A stretch of 64,000 bases of DNA, taken from positions 496,001 to 560,000 of the forward strand of contig NZ_CP029482.1 of NCBI RefSeq assembly GCF_003151075.1, read 5' to 3'. Position numbers and translations under genes: made by a program. Every line of letters starts with the position of its first letter. The stretch's first letter is position 1. Source of the stretch: Pseudomonas sp. 31-12 (GTDB lineage: Bacteria > Pseudomonadota > Gammaproteobacteria > Pseudomonadales > Pseudomonadaceae). This document shows positions 8,552 to 18,782 of the stretch, in pieces. The notes beneath the pieces were generated by a model. The model was given only the letters and a program-made list of their open reading frames with translations, was not told where the DNA came from and made no database searches.

Positions 8552-9630
8552 GCGAGCAGCTCCTTGGTATTGATGGCGCCCAGGCGTTCGCCCTGATAGC
8601 TGCCGTCCTGAACGCGGCGGCACCACTCCAGGTTATCCAGATACCACTGGACGGTTTTGCGCAGGCCGGTTTCGAAGGTTTCTTCCGGCACCCAGCCCAG
8701 TTCGCGTTCGATCTTGCTCGCGTCGATGGCGTAGCGCAGGTCGTGACCCGGACGGTCCTGGACGAAGGTAATGAGGTCGGCGAAGTGCGCCACGCCTTCA
8801 GGCTTGTTCGGCGCCAGTTCTTCAAGCAGCGCGCAGATGCCACGCACCACGTCGATGTTCTTCTGTTCGTTGTGACCGCCAATGTTGTAGGTCTCGCCGA
8901 CCACGCCTTCGGTGACCACTTTGAGCAGCGCCCGGGCGTGATCTTCGACAAACAGCCAGTCGCGTACTTGCAGGCCGTTACCGTAAACAGGCAAAGGCTT
9001 GCCGGCCAAGGCGTTGAGGATCACCAGCGGAATCAGTTTTTCCGGGAAGTGGAACGGCCCGTAGTTGTTCGAGCAATTGGTCAGCAATACCGGCAGGCCG
9101 TAGGTGCGCTGCCAGGCGCGGACCAGATGGTCGGACGCCGCTTTGCTCGCGGAGTACGGCGAGCTCGGTGCGTAGGGCGTGGTTTCGGTGAACAGATCAT
9201 CGACGCCGTGCAGGTCGCCGTAGACCTCATCAGTAGAGATGTGATGGAAGCGGAAGGCGCTTTTTTCCGGCTCGGCCAGCGTCTGCCAGTAGGCGCGGGT
9301 GGCATCCAGCAGGCTGTAGGTGCCGACGATATTGGTCTGGATGAAATCCGACGGACCGTCAATGGAACGGTCGACGTGGGATTCTGCCGCCAGGTGCATG
9401 ATCGCCTGCGGCTGGAAGCGTGCCAGTACCGCGCTCACGGTGGCCTGGTCGACGATATCGGCCTGGACGAACTCGTAGCGGGTGTCGGTGGCAATGCTGG
9501 TCAGCGACTCGAGATTGCCAGCGTAGGTCAGTTTGTCCAGGTTGAGCACTTCATGCTCAGTGTGCCGAATCAGGTAGCGAATCAGGGCAGAGCCAATGAA
9601 ACCGGCACCGCCGGTGATGAGAATACGCAT
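8548..9630 (-). CDS. rfbB: dTDP-glucose 4,6-dehydratase
   Basis: A 360-residue extended SDR. It opens [16 protein letters not shown] (NAD-binding) and has the catalytic STDEVYGDL and [11 protein letters not shown] motifs. It removes water from dTDP-glucose. The ATG at 9630 was chosen because it begins the Rossmann motif; about 80 upstream codons in the same frame resemble intergenic sequence. It is first gene of the B-A-C-D set, so the operon promoter should lie between 9631 and about 9800. Confidence 0.94.
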   Translation of the reverse strand: MRILITGGAGFIGSALIRYLIRHTEHEVLNLDKLTYAGNLESLTSIATDTRYEFVQADIVDQATVSAVLARFQPQAIMHLAAESHVDRSIDGPSDFIQTNIVGTYSLLDATRAYWQTLAEPEKSAFRFHHISTDEVYGDLHGVDDLFTETTPYAPSSPYSASKAASDHLVRAWQRTYGLPVLLTNCSNNYGPFHFPEKLIPLVILNALAGKPLPVYGNGLQVRDWLFVEDHARALLKVVTEGVVGETYNIGGHNEQKNIDVVRGICALLEELAPNKPEGVAHFADLITFVQDRPGHDLRYAIDASKIERELGWVPEETFETGLRKTVQWYLDNLEWCRRVQDGSYQGERLGAINTKELLA

Positions 9631-9807
9631 GTTGGCCAGCCTTTTTCTGTAAGACGATAAAGCGAATGAGCATAGCTTGTCGGCAGGAGCAGGGCGGTGC
9701 AAGAGGGTTGTTGGTCGTAATTGGCATTTGCCGCGCTGTCGGGGGGGTTGATTATCGACCGATGCAGTGGCGATATAAGCGCCTAATAAAACTTCAGGGG
9801 TCGTTGT

Positions 9808-12720
9808 ATGCCGCTCGCCACGTTGATTCACCGCGCCAGTTTGCCCAGCCCGCAAGTGTCTGCGGAGCAAGCGCTAGAGCTGCTGGAGGGGCATTACGGG
9901 TTGAGCGGCAGGTTGCACGCCCTGGGCAGCCAGCAGGACCTGAACTTCCGGGTCGACAGTGATGAGGGGCGTTTTGTCCTGAAAATCTGCCGGGGCGACT
10001 ATTCGGCGCTGGAACTGCAAGCCCAGCATGCCGGGCTCAAGCATCTGGGTGAAAAATCCAGTGTGCATGTGCCGCGAGTGATCCCTGCCAAAAACGGCGC
10101 TGACCTGCTCACTCTGGAAGTTGCCGGTCAGGCCGTGCATGTGCGCCTGCTCGATTACATCGAGGGCCAGTCGCTGACCCACCTCGATCATCTGCCCGGT
10201 TCGGTGGTGGCCGGTTTCGGTCGACTCTGTGGCGAAATGGACCTGGCGCTGGCCGCCTTCGAGCATCCGGGCCTTGAGCGCACGCTGCAATGGGACGGCC
10301 GTCATGCCAATGCGTTGATCGGTCATTTGCTGCCGGTGATCAAGGATGATGCGCAACGCCAATTGATCGCCGAAGCCGCAGAACGTGCCGAGCGCCATTT
10401 GCAGCCGCTGGTGGAAAAGCTGCCGGTGCAGGCGATTCACATGGACATCACTGACGACAACGTGGTCTGGCAGCGCGACTCGCAACGCCAGTGGCAGTTG
10501 CAGGGGGTGATTGATTTCGGCGACCTGATCCGCACCTGGCGCATTACCGATCTGTCGGTTACCTGCGCGGCATTGCTGCACCACGCCGCTGGCGATCCGT
10601 TTTATATCTTGCCGGCGGTTCAGGCGTATCACGCCGTCAATCCGCTCACCCATGAAGAATTGTTGGCGTTATGGCCGCTGATCGTCGCGCGCGCGGCGGT
10701 GCTGGTGCTGAGCGGAGAACAGCAGGTCAGCATTGATCCGGGCAATGATTACAGCCGCGACAACCTGACCCATGAGTGGGAGATCTTTCGCGTGGCCACG
10801 TCGTTGCCGCTGGTATTGATGGAAGCGGCGATTCTGACGTCAGTCGGCCAGACGCTGCCGAGCATTGGCAGCGAAGGTTTCGCGCCATTGCTGCCAAGCC
10901 TGGTGGGGCGTGAATTTGCCTTGATCGATCTGGGCGTGCTGAGCCCGCATTTTGAAGCCGGTAACTGGGAGCAGGAGGGCGTTGATCAGCGTTTGCTGAC
11001 TGAAGCGGCTGCGGCGCACGGCCTGGCGGCCAGCCGATATGGTCAATATCGTTTGTCTCGCACTCAACCGGACAGTGCCGCTGAACCCGACACTTGCCCG
11101 TTGCACGTGGAGTTGCGAGTGCCCAACGGCACGGCGGTCGAGTCGCCATTTGCCGGCGTGGTTCATCAGCCGACGGCGGGTGTGCTGCAACTGGACGGTC
11201 CGCAACTGAGTGTGCGGTTGTGGGGCGTGACGCCGTCGCTGCACGTCGGTGCGGCGCTGGTCAAAGGCCATGTGCTGGGCGCGGTCAGCGGGCCATTGAT
11301 CGTGCAGTTGAGCCGAGGCGCTTCGTTCGATGCGCCGTTGTTTTGCACGCCGTCTCGCGCTGCGGCCTGGCAAGCGTTGTGTCCGTCGCCAGCGGCGCTG
11401 CTGGGGCTGGCTTGCGATGCTGAAGCAGAGCTCGATTCACAGACATTGTTGGCGCGTCGCGATGCCAGTTTCGCGCGCACGCAGAAGCACTATTACGTCG
11501 ACCCGCCACGCATCGAACGCGGCTGGCGCAATCACCTGATCGACATGCAGGGCCGCTCCTACCTCGACATGCTCAACAACGTCGCGGTGCTCGGCCACGG
11601 TCATCCGCGCATGGCGGCTGTGGCCAGTCGTCAGTGGTCGTTGCTCAACACCAACTCACGCTTCAACTACGCCGCGGTGGCCGAGTTTTCCGAGCGTTTG
11701 CTGAAGTTATCGCCGGAGAGCATGGACCGGGTGTTTCTGGTCAACAGCGGCAGCGAGGCCAACGACTTGGCGATCCGCCTGGCATGGGCCTACAGCGGCG
11801 GTCGCGACATGCTCAGCGTGCTGGAGGCCTATCACGGCTGGACGGTGGGCGCGGACGCGGTCTCGACCTCGATTGCCGACAACCCGAAAGCCTTGAGCAG
11901 CCGTCCCGATTGGGTGCATCCGGTGACCGCGCCGAATATCTATCGCGGCGAATTCCGTGGCCCGGGCAGCGCACCGGACTATGTACGCAGCGTCGAACAC
12001 AACCTGGCAAAAATCGCCGAGCAGAAACGCCAGTTGGCCGGTTTTATCTGTGAGCCTGTGTACGGCAATGCCGGCGGGATCTCGCTGCCACCGGGTTATC
12101 TGAAACAGGTCTATGCGCTGGTTCGCGCGCAGGGTGGTGTGTGTATCGCTGATGAAGTGCAGGTCGGTTACGGCCGCATGGGTCACTTCTTCTGGGGCTT
12201 CGAAGAGCAGGGCGTGGTGCCGGACATCATCACCATGGCCAAGGGCATGGGCAACGGCCAGCCGCTGGGCGCGGTGATCACTCGCCGGGAAATCGCCGAG
12301 GCGCTGGAGGCTGAGGGGTATTTCTTCTCGTCGGCGGGCGGCAGTCCGGTCAGTTGCCAGATCGGCATGGCGGTGCTGGATGTGATGGAAGAAGAAAAGC
12401 TCTGGGAAAATGCTCAGGTGGTAGGCGGGTATTTCAAGGAGCGGCTTGAAGCGTTGATCGATATTCATCCGTTGGTGGGCGCGGTGCATGGTTCCGGGTT
12501 CTATCTGGGCGTGGAGCTGATCCGCAATCGCGAGACTCTGGAGCCGGCGACTGAAGAAACTGCGGCGTTGTGTGATCGCTTGCGGGAGTTGGGGATTTTC
12601 ATGCAGCCGACGGGGGATTACCTGAACGTGCTCAAGATCAAACCGCCGATGGTGACTTCGCGGCGGAGTGTGGATTTCTTTGTCGACATGCTCTCGAAGG
12701 TGTTGGATGAAGGCCTGTAA
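9808..12720 (+). CDS. Fusion: APH-type kinase + linker domain + class III PLP enzyme (AGXT2L-like)
   Basis: A 970-residue, apparently three-domain protein. Residues about 30-330 are an aminoglycoside-phosphotransferase/hydroxylysine-kinase fold: [11 protein letters not shown] stands for the catalytic loop and VIDFGDL for the metal-binding motif. Residues about 400-540 look like a small beta-rich lipoyl/M23-like domain (ESPFAGVV...[11 protein letters not shown]). Residues about 550-970 are a class III aminotransferase with PLP lysine K812 in [15 protein letters not shown]. In animals, separate homologues (hydroxylysine kinase and AGXT2L phospho-lyases) phosphorylate an amino alcohol and then eliminate phosphate and ammonia, so I infer a two-step amino-alcohol breakdown enzyme. 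It lies upstream of aguBA, separated by a REP pair. Substrate unknown. Confidence 0.82.
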   Translation: MPLATLIHRASLPSPQVSAEQALELLEGHYGLSGRLHALGSQQDLNFRVDSDEGRFVLKICRGDYSALELQAQHAGLKHLGEKSSVHVPRVIPAKNGADLLTLEVAGQAVHVRLLDYIEGQSLTHLDHLPGSVVAGFGRLCGEMDLALAAFEHPGLERTLQWDGRHANALIGHLLPVIKDDAQRQLIAEAAERAERHLQPLVEKLPVQAIHMDITDDNVVWQRDSQRQWQLQGVIDFGDLIRTWRITDLSVTCAALLHHAAGDPFYILPAVQAYHAVNPLTHEELLALWPLIVARAAVLVLSGEQQVSIDPGNDYSRDNLTHEWEIFRVATSLPLVLMEAAILTSVGQTLPSIGSEGFAPLLPSLVGREFALIDLGVLSPHFEAGNWEQEGVDQRLLTEAAAAHGLAASRYGQYRLSRTQPDSAAEPDTCPLHVELRVPNGTAVESPFAGVVHQPTAGVLQLDGPQLSVRLWGVTPSLHVGAALVKGHVLGAVSGPLIVQLSRGASFDAPLFCTPSRAAAWQALCPSPAALLGLACDAEAELDSQTLLARRDASFARTQKHYYVDPPRIERGWRNHLIDMQGRSYLDMLNNVAVLGHGHPRMAAVASRQWSLLNTNSRFNYAAVAEFSERLLKLSPESMDRVFLVNSGSEANDLAIRLAWAYSGGRDMLSVLEAYHGWTVGADAVSTSIADNPKALSSRPDWVHPVTAPNIYRGEFRGPGSAPDYVRSVEHNLAKIAEQKRQLAGFICEPVYGNAGGISLPPGYLKQVYALVRAQGGVCIADEVQVGYGRMGHFFWGFEEQGVVPDIITMAKGMGNGQPLGAVITRREIAEALEAEGYFFSSAGGSPVSCQIGMAVLDVMEEEKLWENAQVVGGYFKERLEALIDIHPLVGAVHGSGFYLGVELIRNRETLEPATEETAALCDRLRELGIFMQPTGDYLNVLKIKPPMVTSRRSVDFFVDMLSKVLDEGL

Positions 12721-12731
12721 GGCTTGAGATC

Positions 12732-12828
12732 GCCTTCGCGGGCAAGCCACGCTCCCACAGGTCCGCGTCATACACAGGTTTCACGAACGACACGAAACCT
12801 GTGGGAGCGGGCTTGCCCGCAAAGGCGG
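12732..12828. repeat. REP pair (REPIN)
   Basis: Inverted REP copies with the GCGGGCAAGCC...GCTCCCACAG arm at about 12737-12761 and CCTGTGGGAGCGGGCTTGCC at about 12798-12817. The inner loop is short and includes ACAGGTTT...AAACCTGT. It separates the kinase/PLP fusion gene from the aguBA promoter. Confidence 0.85.
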
Positions 12829-12889
12829 CATCAGAAATGCCGACAAAACATCGATTGTTATCTGGTTTAAGTGCGTAAAAATAGACGGA

Positions 12890-12926
12890 TTGACGACTAA
12901 CTGCTTTTAAAGCCGATATTTATCGG
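12890..12926 (+). promoter_or_regulatory. Candidate aguBA promoter with overlapping palindromic operator
   Basis: TTGACG at 12890-12895 can serve as -35 and GATATT at 12915-12920 as -10 (spacer 19, longer than ideal). The perfect palindrome CCGATA-TT-TATCGG (12913-12926) covers the -10, the usual place for a repressor. In P. aeruginosa aguBA is repressed by the TetR-type AguR; linking this palindrome to such a repressor is inference. Confidence 0.4.
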
Positions 12927-12974
12927 ATATAACGTCGTCACTGCCAACGTTAAGCACTTGCCCGGAGATGATTC

Positions 12975-13853
<879 letters not shown>

Positions 13854-13857
13854 TCGC

Positions 13858-14964
13858 ATGACCACTTTAAACAGCACCCCGCGCGCCGACGGCTTCTACA
13901 TGCCTGCCGAGTGGGCGCCACAAACCCAGACCTGGATGATCTGGCCCGAGCGTCCGGACAACTGGCGTCTGGGCGGCAAACCCGCACAAGCCGCGCACGT
14001 GACCGTGGCCAAGGCCATCGCCCGTTTTGAACCGGTGACCGTGGCGGTCTCCGCCGGCCAATACGAAAACGCCCGAGCCCGTCTCGACGTGCCGAATATT
14101 CGTGTGGTCGAGATGTCCAGCGATGACGCCTGGGTTCGCGACACCGGCCCGACATTCGTCATCAACAACAGTGGCGAAGTCCGTGGCGTGAACTGGGACT
14201 TCAACTCGTGGGGCGGTTTCGATGGCGGGTTGTATTCGCCGTGGAATCGCGACTCGCAGGTGGGCGGCAAGATCCTTGAGATCGAGCGCAGTCAGCGCTA
14301 CCGCACCGAAGGCTTCGTGCTCGAAGGTGGTTCGATCCACGTCGATGGCGAAGGCACTCTGATCACCACCGAAGAATGCCTGCTCAACCGCAATCGCAAT
14401 CCGCACCTTAATCGTGCAGACATCGAAGCGGTGCTCAGCGCCAACCTGGCTGTGGATAAAATCATCTGGCTGCCGGACGGTCTGTTCAACGACGAAACCG
14501 ACGGCCATGTGGATAACTTCTGCTGCTACGTGCGTCCGGGTGAGGTATTGCTGGCCTGGACCGATGACCCGCAGGACCCGAACTACCCGCGCTGCCAGGC
14601 TGCAATGAAAGTGCTGGAAAGCAGCACCGATGCCAAGGGGCGCCCATTCACGGTGCACAAGATGCCGATCCCGGGGCCGCTGTATGCGACCGAGGAAGAG
14701 TGCGCTGGCGTGGATCCGGTGGACGGAACTCAGGAGCGTAATCCGACCGTGCGTCTGGCCGGTTCCTACGTGAACTTTCTGATCGTCAACGGCGGGATTA
14801 TCGCGCCGAGTTTTGACGACCCGCTGGACGGGCCGGCGAAAGAGATTCTGCAGGCGCTGTTCCCGCAGCACGAAGTGGTTATGGTGCCGGGCCGCGAACT
14901 GTTACTGGGGGGCGGTAACATCCACTGCCTTACCCAACAACAGCCGGCGCCGCACAAGGAGTGA
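13858..14964 (+). CDS. aguA: Agmatine deiminase
   Basis: A 368-residue guanidino-modifying enzyme that turns agmatine into N-carbamoylputrescine. It starts near [13 protein letters not shown], has [12 protein letters not shown] and [14 protein letters not shown], and ends with [11 protein letters not shown] where Cys357 is the nucleophile; length and Cys position fit the Pseudomonas enzyme. I chose the ATG at 13858 because upstream residues in this frame lie inside aguB. A strong terminator follows. Confidence 0.95.
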   Translation: MTTLNSTPRADGFYMPAEWAPQTQTWMIWPERPDNWRLGGKPAQAAHVTVAKAIARFEPVTVAVSAGQYENARARLDVPNIRVVEMSSDDAWVRDTGPTFVINNSGEVRGVNWDFNSWGGFDGGLYSPWNRDSQVGGKILEIERSQRYRTEGFVLEGGSIHVDGEGTLITTEECLLNRNRNPHLNRADIEAVLSANLAVDKIIWLPDGLFNDETDGHVDNFCCYVRPGEVLLAWTDDPQDPNYPRCQAAMKVLESSTDAKGRPFTVHKMPIPGPLYATEEECAGVDPVDGTQERNPTVRLAGSYVNFLIVNGGIIAPSFDDPLDGPAKEILQALFPQHEVVMVPGRELLLGGGNIHCLTQQQPAPHKE

Positions 14965-15031
14965 GTGGGGTTGTAACAGCCTGAACCGGTTGAAAAACCA
15001 CCAAGGCACCGGTTTATCCCCGCCGTTCATC

Positions 15032-15068
15032 AAGAAGCCCGCAGCCCGAAAGGACTGCGGGCTTCTTT
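15032..15068 (+). terminator. Rho-independent terminator after aguA
   Basis: A perfect 13-bp stem AAGAAGCCCGCAG / CTGCGGGCTTCTT (15032-15044 and 15055-15067) with a 10-base loop and a short T-rich tail, 68 bases after the aguA stop. Confidence 0.9.
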
Positions 15069-15209
15069 GTATCCGCTTGTCGACACTTGAGAAACATTGG
15101 CACAGCTCTTGTATCTGGCATGGGGTGAAACAGGGAGGGGGAGGACTTCGATGTTCTGTCATAAACCTTGGATAAGTTAGCCGCTCACAAACCGGGAGAG
15201 AGCGCCGAA

Positions 15210-15422
15210 ATGAACGCCGAAATGAACGTAGTGAGCGAGCGGGCATTGCATCCCCTGGCAGTCAATAGCGAATCGCTCCAGGTTCTTGCGCACTGGTTGA
15301 AGTCCAATGGAACGCGTCAGATCAGAGAACCTGATCCGCGCCGGATGATGATCGATCGTTACCCCGCTGGTTTATTCAGCGAGGCGGAACTGGAAGCGTT
15401 GTGGGATGTGATGGAAGGATAA
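15210..15422 (+). CDS. Small hypothetical protein (70 aa)
   Basis: A 70-residue protein starting MNAEMNVVSERALHP and ending EAELEALWDVMEG. I prefer the ATG at 15210 because GGGAGAGAG lies at the right distance; an in-frame ATG at 15168 would add 14 residues. It is acidic and soluble-looking with no motif that I recognise. It is flanked on both sides by rho-independent terminators, so it is likely an independent small gene. Confidence 0.6.
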   Translation: MNAEMNVVSERALHPLAVNSESLQVLAHWLKSNGTRQIREPDPRRMMIDRYPAGLFSEAELEALWDVMEG

Positions 15423-15444
15423 GAAGAATAAACAAAGGATTGAT

Positions 15445-15475
15445 AAAAGCGCTGCCGGGAGGGCGGCGCTTTTTT
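15445..15475 (+). terminator. Terminator after the 70-aa gene
   Basis: Stem AAAAGCGCTGCC / GGCGGCGCTTTT (one T-G wobble) with loop GGGAGG-like bases, followed by a T run, 22 bases after the stop at 15422. Confidence 0.8.
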
Positions 15476-15521
15476 ATGGGCGATGGTTTTTTGAAATACA
15501 GACTTTTGGTCACCACCACCC

Positions 15522-15544
15522 CCTGTGGGAGCGGGCTTGCTCGG
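15522..15544. repeat. Single truncated REP
   Basis: CCTGTGGGAGCGGGCTTGCT plus CG is a REP arm that stops abruptly at about 15543 and runs into the direct repeat described next. There is no inverted partner nearby. Confidence 0.7.
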
Positions 15545-15548
15545 GTAG

Positions 15549-15589
15549 AAACCGGAGACATCCTTTACGTTTTAAACCGGAGACATCCT
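15549..15589. repeat. 16-bp direct repeat, possible insertion-element footprint
   Basis: AAACCGGAGACATCCT occurs at 15549-15564 and again at 15574-15589, 25 bases apart, with TTACGTTTT between. The pair joins a cut-off REP on one side and lies only seven bases from the stop of the TonB receptor gene on the other. No transposase is present. I read it as a possible left-over of an element end; this is not proven. Confidence 0.5.
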
Positions 15590-15596
15590 GTGGTGT

Positions 15597-17690
15597 TTAG
15601 AAGCTATAGGTGCCAGTCACCACCAGGCTACGCGGTTCGCCTGGTTGTATCTGTGCGGCGCTGGTGGCCGACGAGTAATAGGTCTTGTCGCTGATGTTGT
15701 TCAGCGCCGCGCGCAAGTCCCAGTCCTTCTGCCGGAACCCGGCCAGTGCATCCCAACGGCCATAACCCGGCAGTACGACGGTGTTGAGGTTATCGGCATA
15801 ACGCTGGCCGACCAGGGTCAACCCGGTTTCCGCATACCAGCCCATTTCCGGTTTCCAGGTCAGGAACAGGCTACCGTTGTGCTTGGCCACGTTGCTGATG
15901 CGTTTGCCTTCAAAGCCGTTGTTGTCCTTCTCGACCGTCGCGTCTTGCACGCCGACGCCACCGCGCACGTACCAGTTGCCGGCGATTTTGCCGGTGCCGG
16001 TCAGCTCGATCCCGCGGGAACGTTGCAGGCCCGAGAGCAATGTGATGGTCGGGTTGAGCGGATCGCTGGTGCGACGGTTGTAGAGTTCCAGTTCGTAGAT
16101 CGCGAGGGTGGTGCTCAGGCGGTCGTCGAGCCAGTCGCTCTTCACGCCGATTTCCTTCTGCTTGGTCAGCTCGGGGCTCAAGTCGTTGCTATTACCGGCA
16201 ACACCCGGGGTGATGCCGATCAAGCCGCCGCCCACTGGCGAGAATGTCTTGGTCCAGGACGCATAGAACGAGTGATTCTGCAGCGGCGTCCAGACCAAGC
16301 CTACACGCGGGCTGGTGCTGTGACTGTCACGGTCTTCGGAAATGTTGCGCAGCTTGTTGGTCGATTCGATGTCGAAGGTGTCGTAGCGCAGACCGGCCAG
16401 CAATTGCCATTGGTCGTTCAGGCGCAATTGATCCTGTACGTACACCGCACGGCTTTCGACTTCCGTGTGGTTGTCGCTGGACACCTGCATGCGCCCGGTA
16501 TGACGCAGATCGCGATTCGGGTTGTACAGGTCCAGCGCCGGCACCGGCGAGCTGCCCGGCCCGGAAGTGGCCGCGTTGTACAAGGTCGGATCGCGGCGCT
16601 GGCTGCCGATCTCGATGCCGGTCAGCAAACGATGCTCCAGGCCGAAGGTGTCGAAACCTCCTTCCAGTTCGACGTTGTTATAGACGTTGCGGGTTGTCAG
16701 GTCCTGCTGCCAATGCTGACGCGTGACCTTGTTGGTGGCCGGGGAGTAACCAGTCAAATACGTGTTGTCGAAATCGCTGTCGAGCTTGAACACGCCCAGT
16801 GTGTGGCGCAGCTGCCAGTTGTCGCTGAGTTCATAGCTGAGTTTGGAACGCAGGGATTGCGATTTGTCGTCGATGAAATCGTGCTCGCTGCCATAGGTCG
16901 TATCGCGTCCTACGTCTGCCGGGCGTCCGTTGACGCCGGGGATGCCGCGATCCGGCGTTCGGTTGTAGCGGCTGTATTCGTACTGCACCAGCCAGTTCAG
17001 GTCCGGCGTCAGTTGCCAGCTCATCGACGGCGCGAACAGTTGGCGATTGCCGCTGACACCATCGCGGAAGCTGTTCTGATCCATGTTGCCCATATTCAGG
17101 CGCAGACTGATGTTCTCGGACGGATCGGTGCTGAGGTCAGCATAAAGGCTGCGCAAGTCATCGCTGCCGCCTTGGGCTTCGAGGGTCGAACGACGGCCGA
17201 ACTCGGGCAGTTTGCTGACCCGGTTGACGATCCCGCCCTGGCTGCCACGACCGTACAGAACGGCCGCCGGGCCCTTGAGTACTTCGATGCGCTCGATGTT
17301 GTGCAAGTCGCGCACGTATTGGCTGTCGTCACGAATGCCATCGAGGTAGAAGTCGTTGCTGGCGTCGAAACCGCGGATGCGCAGGCTGTCGAAACGGGTG
17401 TCGGCGCCGCTGCTGACGTTGGGGATGCCACTCAACGCGGTGCCCAGGTCATTGGTGCCGTAATCCGAGACATTCGAAGTTTTCATCGAATCGATGGCCT
17501 GTGGCACGTAGCGTACCGGTGTCGCGGTGCGGGTTGCGGTGCTGGTTTCCTTCACTCGCGGATCGTCGACTTCTGCTTCGGCACTGATCGAGGTTTCGGG
17601 TAAAACGGTGGTCGCGGCGCAGGTGAAACCGGCAGACAGAAAAGCAGAAAGCCCAAGGGTGACGGGCGTAAGGCGGAAGGGGGCAGGCAT
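15597..17690 (-). CDS. TonB-dependent siderophore receptor
   Basis: A 697-residue outer-membrane receptor. A signal peptide precedes a TonB-box-like start and the plug domain, with the plug signatures IRGFDASNDFYLDGIRDD and IEVLKGPAAVLYGRGSQGGIVN. A 22-strand barrel follows, ending TGTYSF with the terminal Phe needed for outer-membrane insertion. It resembles catecholate/ferrichrome-type receptors of the Fiu/FhuE class; the ligand is not clear. I chose ATG at 17690; a TTG at 17723 would add 11 residues but has no visible ribosome site. No ferri-siderophore sigma factor or N-terminal signalling domain is present, so Fur alone is the likely regulator. Confidence 0.87.
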   Translation of the reverse strand: MPAPFRLTPVTLGLSAFLSAGFTCAATTVLPETSISAEAEVDDPRVKETSTATRTATPVRYVPQAIDSMKTSNVSDYGTNDLGTALSGIPNVSSGADTRFDSLRIRGFDASNDFYLDGIRDDSQYVRDLHNIERIEVLKGPAAVLYGRGSQGGIVNRVSKLPEFGRRSTLEAQGGSDDLRSLYADLSTDPSENISLRLNMGNMDQNSFRDGVSGNRQLFAPSMSWQLTPDLNWLVQYEYSRYNRTPDRGIPGVNGRPADVGRDTTYGSEHDFIDDKSQSLRSKLSYELSDNWQLRHTLGVFKLDSDFDNTYLTGYSPATNKVTRQHWQQDLTTRNVYNNVELEGGFDTFGLEHRLLTGIEIGSQRRDPTLYNAATSGPGSSPVPALDLYNPNRDLRHTGRMQVSSDNHTEVESRAVYVQDQLRLNDQWQLLAGLRYDTFDIESTNKLRNISEDRDSHSTSPRVGLVWTPLQNHSFYASWTKTFSPVGGGLIGITPGVAGNSNDLSPELTKQKEIGVKSDWLDDRLSTTLAIYELELYNRRTSDPLNPTITLLSGLQRSRGIELTGTGKIAGNWYVRGGVGVQDATVEKDNNGFEGKRISNVAKHNGSLFLTWKPEMGWYAETGLTLVGQRYADNLNTVVLPGYGRWDALAGFRQKDWDLRAALNNISDKTYYSSATSAAQIQPGEPRSLVVTGTYSF

Positions 17691-17724
17691 CTGAAGCGCA
17701 TCCGAAAGGGTTGAAGAATTCAAG

Positions 17725-17765
17725 GGTGCGAATGGTAATGCTTGCTATTTACTTTCGTTAATTAT
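17725..17765 (-). promoter_or_regulatory. Candidate promoter/Fur-box region of the TonB receptor
   Basis: This AT-rich stretch just upstream of the receptor contains GAATGGTAATGCTTGCTATTT, which can be aligned with several positions of the GATAATGATAATCATTATC Fur consensus, and precedes AATTATTCTTGAAAAG. The match is only partial. The 200-base gap shared with the divergent DsbA-like gene holds nothing else that I recognise. Confidence 0.35.
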
Positions 17766-17935
17766 TCTTGAAAAGCACCGTTGTTTGATTGTTTCGAGTT
17801 GTGTCGAGATTGCTACGGGGTCTCGGTAAGGGAATTCGCCCGATTCCTGAAACAGACTGAAAGTCATTCCAGAGTTTTTTCGCAACGGTCCGAGGATTAG
17901 TCTGCCGGCATCGAATTTTCCTGATGCCCCCCCCT

Positions 17936-18550
17936 ATGATCCTTCACTATATTTACGACCCTTTATGCGGCTGGTGCTACGGCGCCAAACCGCTGGTGCA
18001 AGCCGCCCAGGACGTGTTGCCGGTGATCGCCCACGGTGGCGGAATGATGAGCGGCGCCAACCGTCAAACCGTTTCACCACAGTTGCGCAACTACGTGATA
18101 CCCCACGACCGCCGCATCGCCGAATACTCCGGCCAGCCATTTGGCGAAGCGTATTTCGATGGGCTGTTGTGCGATGACACCGCTGTGTTCGATTCCACAC
18201 CGCCGATTGCGGCAGTGTTGGCCGCCGAAGAGGTGGCGGGGCGCGGGCTTGAATTGCTGGGGCGTTTGCAGACGGCTCATTACGTGGAAGGTCGGCGCAT
18301 CGCCGATCACGCGGTTTTGTTTGAACTGGCAAAGGACATAGGCCTGAAACATCAACCTTTCGGGGCCGCTTTCAACAGTGCCGATACCGATCAGCACATC
18401 AAGAGCAGTCGCGCCTTGTTGGCCAGAATCGGCGGACAGGGTTTTCCAACGCTGGCCCTTGAGCAAAATGGCCAATTCACGCTGGTCGATGTCAGCCCAT
18501 GGCTCGGCAATCCGCAGGCCTTTGCAACCTGGCTTGCTCAGTTCGCTTAG
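17936..18550 (+). CDS. DsbA-family protein (CGWC)
   Basis: A 204-residue thioredoxin-fold protein of the FrnE/2-hydroxychromene isomerase-like DsbA group. The active site CGWC sits right at the N-terminus in YDPLCGWCYGA, and the cis-Pro loop is GFPTLAL near the C-terminus. It has no signal peptide, so it is cytoplasmic. An ATG at 17924 is also possible. It is divergent from the TonB receptor and followed by a strong terminator. It likely acts in thiol redox chemistry, with partner unknown. Confidence 0.8.
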   Translation: MILHYIYDPLCGWCYGAKPLVQAAQDVLPVIAHGGGMMSGANRQTVSPQLRNYVIPHDRRIAEYSGQPFGEAYFDGLLCDDTAVFDSTPPIAAVLAAEEVAGRGLELLGRLQTAHYVEGRRIADHAVLFELAKDIGLKHQPFGAAFNSADTDQHIKSSRALLARIGGQGFPTLALEQNGQFTLVDVSPWLGNPQAFATWLAQFA

Positions 18551-18657
18551 ACGTTTTCAGCCTATCGTTAGACGATTCATCAAATTGACATGGTGTTCTG
18601 GGCGCGGCTAGCATTCGCTCAACGCCTGTGGCTAACCGCCATGACTCATAAAACAAT

Positions 18658-18698
18658 AAAAAGGCCCGCCACGTTTTTCTCGTGGGCGGGCCTTTTTG
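18658..18698 (+). terminator. Strong GC-rich terminator
   Basis: AAAAAGGCCCGCCACG / CGTGGGCGGGCCTTTTT with one bulge and loop TTTTT(CT), ending in a T run. It lies about 108 bases after the DsbA-like gene and 85 before the porin gene. Confidence 0.85.
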
Positions 18699-18782
18699 TT
18701 TTGGGGTGAAAAAAGAGTGCGATAGCGCCGTTTCAGCCGTTCGACACAGCGCGTATCAACCGGTAATAAGGAAAAGAACAAA

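Noticed and set aside
9808..12720. Possible frameshift joining of separate kinase and aminotransferase genes
   Set aside because: The frame is open without interruption for 970 codons and a middle domain links the two parts, so it is a true fusion.
15645..17603. A 652-codon frame opposite the TonB receptor
   Set aside because: It is the antisense of a clear receptor gene; composition is biased (Val/Ala/Gln) and no ribosome site or motif supports it.
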